A stretch of 9,405 nt of DNA. Origin: Nitrospirae bacterium GWC2_57_9 (GTDB taxonomy: Bacteria > Nitrospirota > UBA9217). Within the stretch, counting starts at the first letter, position 1, and each line of letters opens with the position of its first letter. The stretch lies in the NCBI GenBank assembly GCA_001805085.1, contig MHEA01000206.1, positions 14,802 through 24,206 on the forward strand, written 5' to 3'. The notes under the pieces are model-generated. The model ran no database searches and was not told where the DNA came from. It saw only the letters and a program-made list of their open reading frames with translations. A program made the position numbers and the translations under genes. Shown here in pieces: positions 6,455 through 9,405 of the stretch.

Positions 6455-6682
6455 ATGAAAAACATATTTTCCTTCATCATATTTGCCGCAGTTGTACTCG
6501 TCATCCTGTTCTTTGTCTCGTCGGGCAAGAAACCCCCGCTCATTCCTAACGACGAGAGGCACAAGATCATAACCACGGAGGCAGCTTGTGCCGAATGCCA
6601 CGCGCCGGGCAAGGCAGCGCCGCTCAAACTTTCTCATCCTCCGAAGGAACAGTGCCTGATCTGCCACAAAATGAAAAAGTAA
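6455..6682 (+). CDS. Small membrane-anchored di-heme c-type cytochrome
   Basis: The 75-residue protein starts with a hydrophobic helix (about 4-22), flanked by Lys2 on the inside and Lys25/Lys26 after it, acting as an uncleaved anchor or signal. The ~50 outer residues hold two haem c attachment motifs, CAECH (45-49) and CLICH (67-71). His36 and His61 (SHPP) are candidate second axial ligands. It would pass electrons in the periplasm, attached to the inner membrane, and needs the cytochrome c maturation system, which is not in view. AAAGGA (6441-6446) lies 8 bases before the ATG. It does not match a named cytochrome I can place; the spacing recalls NapB/NrfB-like small multihaem proteins only loosely. 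The LigT-type gene starts 28 bp later, so the two may share a transcript. Confidence 0.85.
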   Translation: MKNIFSFIIFAAVVLVILFFVSSGKKPPLIPNDERHKIITTEAACAECHAPGKAAPLKLSHPPKEQCLICHKMKK

Positions 6683-6710
6683 GAAAGGGGGGGATCAAGG
6701 CTTAAATACC

Positions 6711-7385
6711 ATGCTGCATGAACACAAGGAAACCATCCCCTCCATCATCCGGGATTACCCTGATTGGCATCGCGGCCGCAAAGAGTACCATGTCTGGCTG
6801 ATCGAGCTCGGCAGTGAAGAGATACTCCAGAAGGTTGAAGCGGCGCGGGAACATCTTTCCGGGTACCTGCTGGAACCGTACCGAAGGCTGCCCCACATCA
6901 CGCTTTTCGTCTGCGGTTTTCCTGCTTATAATGCGCTATATGATGATGACTACACCAGAGAACAGCTTCTTGCTCAAACACAGTTGCTGGGCAATTCGAA
7001 GATCAAACCGTTCCAGATCGAGATCTGCGGATTGAACAGCTTTGCATCGGCGCCGTTTCTGGAGGTGCATGATCGGGAAGGCGGGATCGAGAGCATCAGG
7101 TCGCTCTTGTCGTCAACAGCAGTGGACATCGGAAGGCAAAAAACATTTACGCCCCACGTAACGGTCGGTCTCTATTCGGGTGCTTTCTGCAGCAAGGAGG
7201 TCGGCCGGAGGATAGCAGCCTTTTCGGAGGAGCCGGTCGGAACCAGGGTGGAACGGATCACGCTTGGAAGTTACCAGGCAGAGGAGATCGCAGGGGCATT
7301 GAACTTCAAGTTCCACGTTCCGCTCAGGCAGGGAGAAGGGTTGCAGCGCGATACATCGGGGTGCACGGGCAGGGTGCAGGGATAG
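6711..7385 (+). CDS. 2H phosphoesterase, 2'-5' RNA ligase (LigT-like) family
   Basis: The 224-residue protein has the two H-x-T/S catalytic motifs of the 2H superfamily: PHITLF (61-66; His62, Thr64) and TPHVTVGLY (147-155; His149, Thr151). They sit 87 residues apart in a two-lobed fold. Members act on RNA ends as 2',3'-cyclic phosphodiesterases or ligases, or on small 2'-5' or cyclic nucleotides; which applies here cannot be read. It has an N-terminal extension of about 25 residues before the first strand (YHVWLIEL). A weakly conserved tail of ~18 residues ends the protein. The Shine-Dalgarno is modest (CAAGG, about 10 bases before the ATG). It lies 28 bp after the cytochrome gene and is convergent with the HTH gene. 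Confidence 0.85.
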   Translation: MLHEHKETIPSIIRDYPDWHRGRKEYHVWLIELGSEEILQKVEAAREHLSGYLLEPYRRLPHITLFVCGFPAYNALYDDDYTREQLLAQTQLLGNSKIKPFQIEICGLNSFASAPFLEVHDREGGIESIRSLLSSTAVDIGRQKTFTPHVTVGLYSGAFCSKEVGRRIAAFSEEPVGTRVERITLGSYQAEEIAGALNFKFHVPLRQGEGLQRDTSGCTGRVQG

Positions 7386-7449
7386 CGTGCTGCGCGGCGG
7401 ATGCGTTCGTTATTACGGCGTGAGGTTGAAGAGCCAGGGGCTCGATGGG

Positions 7450-7698
7450 TTACGCGCTCTTTGGTGCTGCCTGATCCTGCCGCTCGTACAGCGCCATGAT
7501 CGGCTTGATATCGATATGCAGGAACTTAGCGTAGATCTTGAGATACCCTTTGTCGAACACCTTGGGAATGATCTGGAACTTGCCGTCTTCCATGGCCCGT
7601 ATATAATGCGGGCTGATGCGGGTCTTCGCCGCTATATCGCCTATCTCGAGCCCCAGAGCCATTCTTCCTTCTTTGAGCAGCCTGCCTATGTCACGCAT
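7450..7698 (-). CDS. Stand-alone RodZ-type helix-turn-helix protein
   Basis: The 82-residue product is almost entirely one HTH domain of the type found at the N-terminus of RodZ (HTH_25/XRE-like). Its features are IGRLLKEGRMALGLEIGDIAAKTRISPHYIRAMEDGKF (4-41) followed by the typical IPKVFDKGYLKIYAKFLHID (44-63). RodZ itself continues into a membrane helix and periplasmic domain; here the frame stops after ~20 more residues with no hydrophobic segment. It could be a DNA-binding regulator or a soluble partner of the MreB system; I cannot tell which. The Shine-Dalgarno is strong (GGGAGG at 7712-7707, 8 bases before the ATG at 7698). It is convergent with the LigT-type gene and divergent from the cation transporter. 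Confidence 0.85.
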   Translation of the reverse strand: MRDIGRLLKEGRMALGLEIGDIAAKTRISPHYIRAMEDGKFQIIPKVFDKGYLKIYAKFLHIDIKPIMALYERQDQAAPKSA

Positions 7699-7765
7699 AT
7701 CCGCTTCCTCCCAGATTTTTTACCGCTTGAGCAGGAAAAGTTACTTTGAAAAGCTTTATCAAATA

Positions 7766-7796
7766 ACGGCAAGCGACAATTTTCTCGCTTGGCCGT
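7766..7796. promoter_or_regulatory. Strong hairpin upstream of the RodZ-type HTH gene
   Basis: ACGGCAAGCGA (7766-7776) pairs with TCGCTTGGCCGT (7785-7796), giving 11 base pairs with one bulged base around an 8-nt loop. On the plus strand GCTTTT follows, so it can act as an intrinsic terminator against rightward transcription. On the minus strand it lies 68-98 bases before the HTH start and could be a leader hairpin. The gap 7699-8085 otherwise holds the AT-rich inverted repeat at 7961 and the transporter promoter at 8026. Confidence 0.5.
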
Positions 7797-7960
7797 GCTT
7801 TTGATGCGGTAACGCTTTCTGGTTGCGGGGGAGCGGGCTCGGTTAAATGGGTTTATTCAAAGCTGCTTATAGTTCTCATATCACGAAATTATAGGAAAAT
7901 CAATATAAAGTTTTACTTTTATTAAAATATTCATACGATCGAGTAGCGAATACCAGATCT

Positions 7961-7985
7961 TGTGTTTTTTGTCGTATAAAACACA
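7961..7985. repeat. 8-bp perfect inverted repeat in an AT-rich gap
   Basis: TGTGTTTT (7961-7968) and AAAACACA (7978-7985) are perfect complements around 9 bases. The surrounding 7845-7995 is much richer in A and T than the rest of the window. It lies about 40 bp upstream of the -35 of the transporter promoter, a position fitting an activator site. No known operator matches. Confidence 0.4.
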
Positions 7986-8025
7986 TTATATGACGCCTCT
8001 CGTGAGCTGCCAACTTTTTTCCGGC

Positions 8026-8054
8026 TTGATAAGGGGGCCCGAACATGCTATAAA
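8026..8054 (+). promoter_or_regulatory. sigma70 promoter of the cation transporter gene
   Basis: TTGATA (8026-8031), a 17-bp spacer containing GGGCCC, and TATAAA (8049-8054). The start is predicted near 8061, 25 nt before the ATG at 8086. Confidence 0.6.
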
Positions 8055-8085
8055 CAGCCATCTCGCGCAATAGGGTGAACCAATT

Positions 8086-8769
8086 ATGGAAACGGTTTCT
8101 ATCGTATTTGTTCAAAAGAATCAAAAGGCTTATGCCTGGGCTTCCGTGTTGGCGCTGATAACGATCTTCTATAACATTGCCGAGGGACTCATCTCGGTTT
8201 TCTTCGGACTGGAGGACGAGAGCATGGCGCTCTTCGGGTTCGGCCTCGATTCCTTCGTGGAAGTAGTATCGGGCATTGGGATCTGGCACATGGTGCGCAG
8301 GATCAGGCAGAACGGCGGCGAAAATCCCGACCAATTCGAGCAGCGGGCGCTCAGAATCACGGGTATGGCCTTTTACCTCCTGACCGCCGGCCTCGCGGTC
8401 ACCGCGGTCGTTGACCTGTACCGCGGCCACAGGCCGGAAAGCACCTTCTGGGGCATAGTGATCTCCCTCATCTCGATCGTTTCGATGTGGGCGCTCATCC
8501 GGGCCAAGGTGTCTGTCGGGAAGAAACTGAATTCCGCGGCTATTCTTGCCGACGCAGCCTGCACCCGGGCCTGCCTGCAGCTCTCGATCGTGCTGCTTGT
8601 GGCGAGCGCCGGATACCGATTGACCGGCATCGGCGGGCTGGACTCCCTGGGCGCGCTGATCATCGGCGGGCTCTGTTACCGGGAAGGGAAAGAAGCGTTC
8701 GAGAAGGCCCGGGCGCGGAGCTTCGCGTGCAGCTGCGGAGGAAGCTGTAAGGTCCAGTCAAAATTGTAA
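8086..8769 (+). CDS. CDF-like cation transporter family membrane protein
   Basis: The 227-residue inner membrane protein has about six helices (18-39, 45-66, 90-112, 118-138, 163-180, 184-200). It has the signature of a cation-diffusion-facilitator-related subgroup: IAEGLISVFFGLEDESMALF, GFGLDSFVEVVSGIGIWHM, and LADAACTRACL. In classic CDF exporters, transmembrane helices 2 and 5 each carry an H/D-x-x-x-D metal pair. Here helix 2 reads GFGLD (Asp55 kept, first ligand replaced by Gly51) and helix 5 has Asp156 alone, so metal choice or mechanism may differ. The long cytoplasmic C-terminal domain of CDFs is absent; a short tail with Cys215, Cys217 and Cys221 (CSCGGSC) replaces it and may bind metal. 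AGGGTG (8072-8077) serves as the ribosome site 8 bases before the ATG. It has its own promoter at 8026. Confidence 0.85.
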   Translation: METVSIVFVQKNQKAYAWASVLALITIFYNIAEGLISVFFGLEDESMALFGFGLDSFVEVVSGIGIWHMVRRIRQNGGENPDQFEQRALRITGMAFYLLTAGLAVTAVVDLYRGHRPESTFWGIVISLISIVSMWALIRAKVSVGKKLNSAAILADAACTRACLQLSIVLLVASAGYRLTGIGGLDSLGALIIGGLCYREGKEAFEKARARSFACSCGGSCKVQSKL

Positions 8770-8850
8770 ATGAGGAATTAAGGTCATTCAGTAAATTGTG
8801 ATGAATAACAAGTTTCCATTCCTCATTCGTAATTCTTAATTCCAAATTGC
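8769..8850. repeat. AT-rich palindromic intergenic repeat
   Basis: AATGAGGAAT (8769-8778) and ATTCCTCATT (8818-8827) are perfect inverted copies. The stretch also holds GAATTAAGG (left) and AATTCTTAATTCCAAATT (right), so the arms are related over a longer, imperfect length. From memory, AATTC/TTAATT-type repeats like this recur between genes in environmental genomes. It starts at the stop codon of the transporter and ends 5 bases before the PHP gene, where no Shine-Dalgarno is seen. Confidence 0.5.
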
Positions 8851-8854
8851 CGTT

Positions 8855-9405
8855 ATGAAGATAGACCTTCACGTCCATTCGCTCTACAGCACGGACAACA
8901 ACTCCGATCCCGAAGAGACCATCATCCGCGCAATCGAACTCGGCCTTCACGGCATTGCGTTCACCGAGCATTACTATTATGCTGCATCGGAGCCCATGGA
9001 GGCCCTGAAGGAAAAGTACGGGAACAGCATCAGGATCTTTCGCGGTGTTGAATTCTCGGCAGAGGAAGGGCATTGTCTTGTGTTCGGAGCGGATACGGAC
9101 AGGATGAATATAAAATATGCGCCGGTGGCTGAACTGATCCGGCGGGTAGCGGAAGACGGCGGCGTCGTGATCCCTTCCCATCCCTACCGTCCTGGAACCA
9201 GCCTGGGAGATCTTCTTTATGACGTAAAAGGCATTGCCGGTCTCGAAGGCTGCAACGGCGCGAACATGCATGCCTACAACGTAAAGGCAATCGCGGCGGC
9301 AGCAGCGCTCCAACTTCCCTATACCGGCGGGTCCGATGCCCACGCGCCGGAAGAGGTCGGCTCCTGCTATACGGAGTTTTTTGAAGACGTTACATACGAG
9401 AATTT
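8855..9405 (+). CDS. PHP-domain metal-dependent phosphoesterase (partial, cut by right edge)
   Basis: From the ATG at 8855 the frame is open to the window end (183 codons plus two bases, no stop). The protein starts directly with the PHP fold: DLHVHSLYSTD (4-14; His6, His8), FTEH (36-39; Glu38, His39), GVEFS (64-68; Glu66), PSHPYRPG (107-114; His109) and GGSDAH (158-163; Asp161, His163). These are the usual ligands of the trinuclear metal centre. PHP proteins hydrolyse phosphate esters; relatives include histidinol phosphatase, 3',5'-nucleoside bisphosphate phosphatase and DNA polymerase proofreading domains. The short single-domain layout fits the stand-alone group, but the substrate is unknown. 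No clear Shine-Dalgarno precedes the ATG; the upstream bases belong to an AT-rich repeat. Confidence 0.9.
   Translation, partial: MKIDLHVHSLYSTDNNSDPEETIIRAIELGLHGIAFTEHYYYAASEPMEALKEKYGNSIRIFRGVEFSAEEGHCLVFGADTDRMNIKYAPVAELIRRVAEDGGVVIPSHPYRPGTSLGDLLYDVKGIAGLEGCNGANMHAYNVKAIAAAAALQLPYTGGSDAHAPEEVGSCYTEFFEDVTYEN

Noticed and set aside
5432..6667. Long open frame (411 codons) on the minus strand
   Set aside because: It lies opposite the acyl-CoA synthetase, which has complete catalytic motifs, and partly opposite the cytochrome. Its protein shows no family features and is a shadow of GC-rich coding.
7431..7443. GAGCC-AGG-GGCTC hairpin after the LigT-type gene as a terminator
   Set aside because: The 5-bp stem with a 3-base loop and no T-run is too weak to call.
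8660..9343. Minus-strand frame (227 codons) at the right end
   Set aside because: It overlaps the PHP gene, whose metal ligands are all in order on the plus strand, and runs through the intergenic repeat.
1..9405. tRNA, rRNA, CRISPR, transposase, toxin-antitoxin or phage-defence genes
   Set aside because: None of the expected motifs or repeat-spacer patterns were seen on either strand; the gene set is ordinary chromosomal signalling and metabolism.

Overview
The window looks like an ordinary chromosomal stretch of a moderately GC-rich, free-living Gram-negative bacterium. The gene set (REC-PilZ protein, Hanks-type kinase with PP2C phosphatase, small CxxCH cytochrome, short palindromic intergenic repeats) would fit a Nitrospirota or former Deltaproteobacteria lineage. 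That placement is inferred from gene style only. I see no rRNA, tRNA, CRISPR array, transposase or phage gene.

Layout. Positions 1-45 are the last codons of a gene entering from the left. Positions 46-361 hold a good sigma70 promoter and an imperfect palindromic repeat ahead of a receiver-PilZ protein (362-1093). Convergent to it on the minus strand is a two-gene signalling operon: a PP2C phosphatase (3105-2380), then 34 bp later a membrane-anchored Ser/Thr kinase (2345-1209). Back-to-back sigma70 promoters at 3186-3283 drive this operon leftward and a YihY/BrkB membrane protein with a C-terminal cyclic-nucleotide-binding-like domain (3329-4552) rightward. Next come a medium-chain-type acyl-CoA synthetase (4697-6373), a membrane-anchored di-heme cytochrome of 75 residues (6455-6682) and a 2H phosphoesterase of the LigT type (6711-7385). 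A stand-alone RodZ-type HTH protein lies on the minus strand (7698-7450). After an AT-rich gap come a divergent CDF-like cation transporter with its own promoter (8086-8769) and a PHP-domain metallophosphoesterase cut by the right edge (8855 onward).

How the parts work together. The kinase and phosphatase are an evident write/erase pair for protein Ser/Thr phosphorylation. The REC-PilZ protein and the YihY-cNMP fusion are both proteins with possible nucleotide-sensing domains, but the critical residue is changed in each: Glu replaces the phospho-acceptor Asp, and Gly replaces the ribose-binding Glu. Nothing ties the remaining genes into one pathway.

Hunt result. I do not find a coherent new multi-gene system. 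The most noteworthy points are the YihY-cNMP fusion, the Glu-substituted receiver, the compact divergent promoter region with a palindrome at a predicted start site, the single-domain RodZ-HTH gene with a structured leader, and four different intergenic repeat types, two of which run into or abut coding ends.
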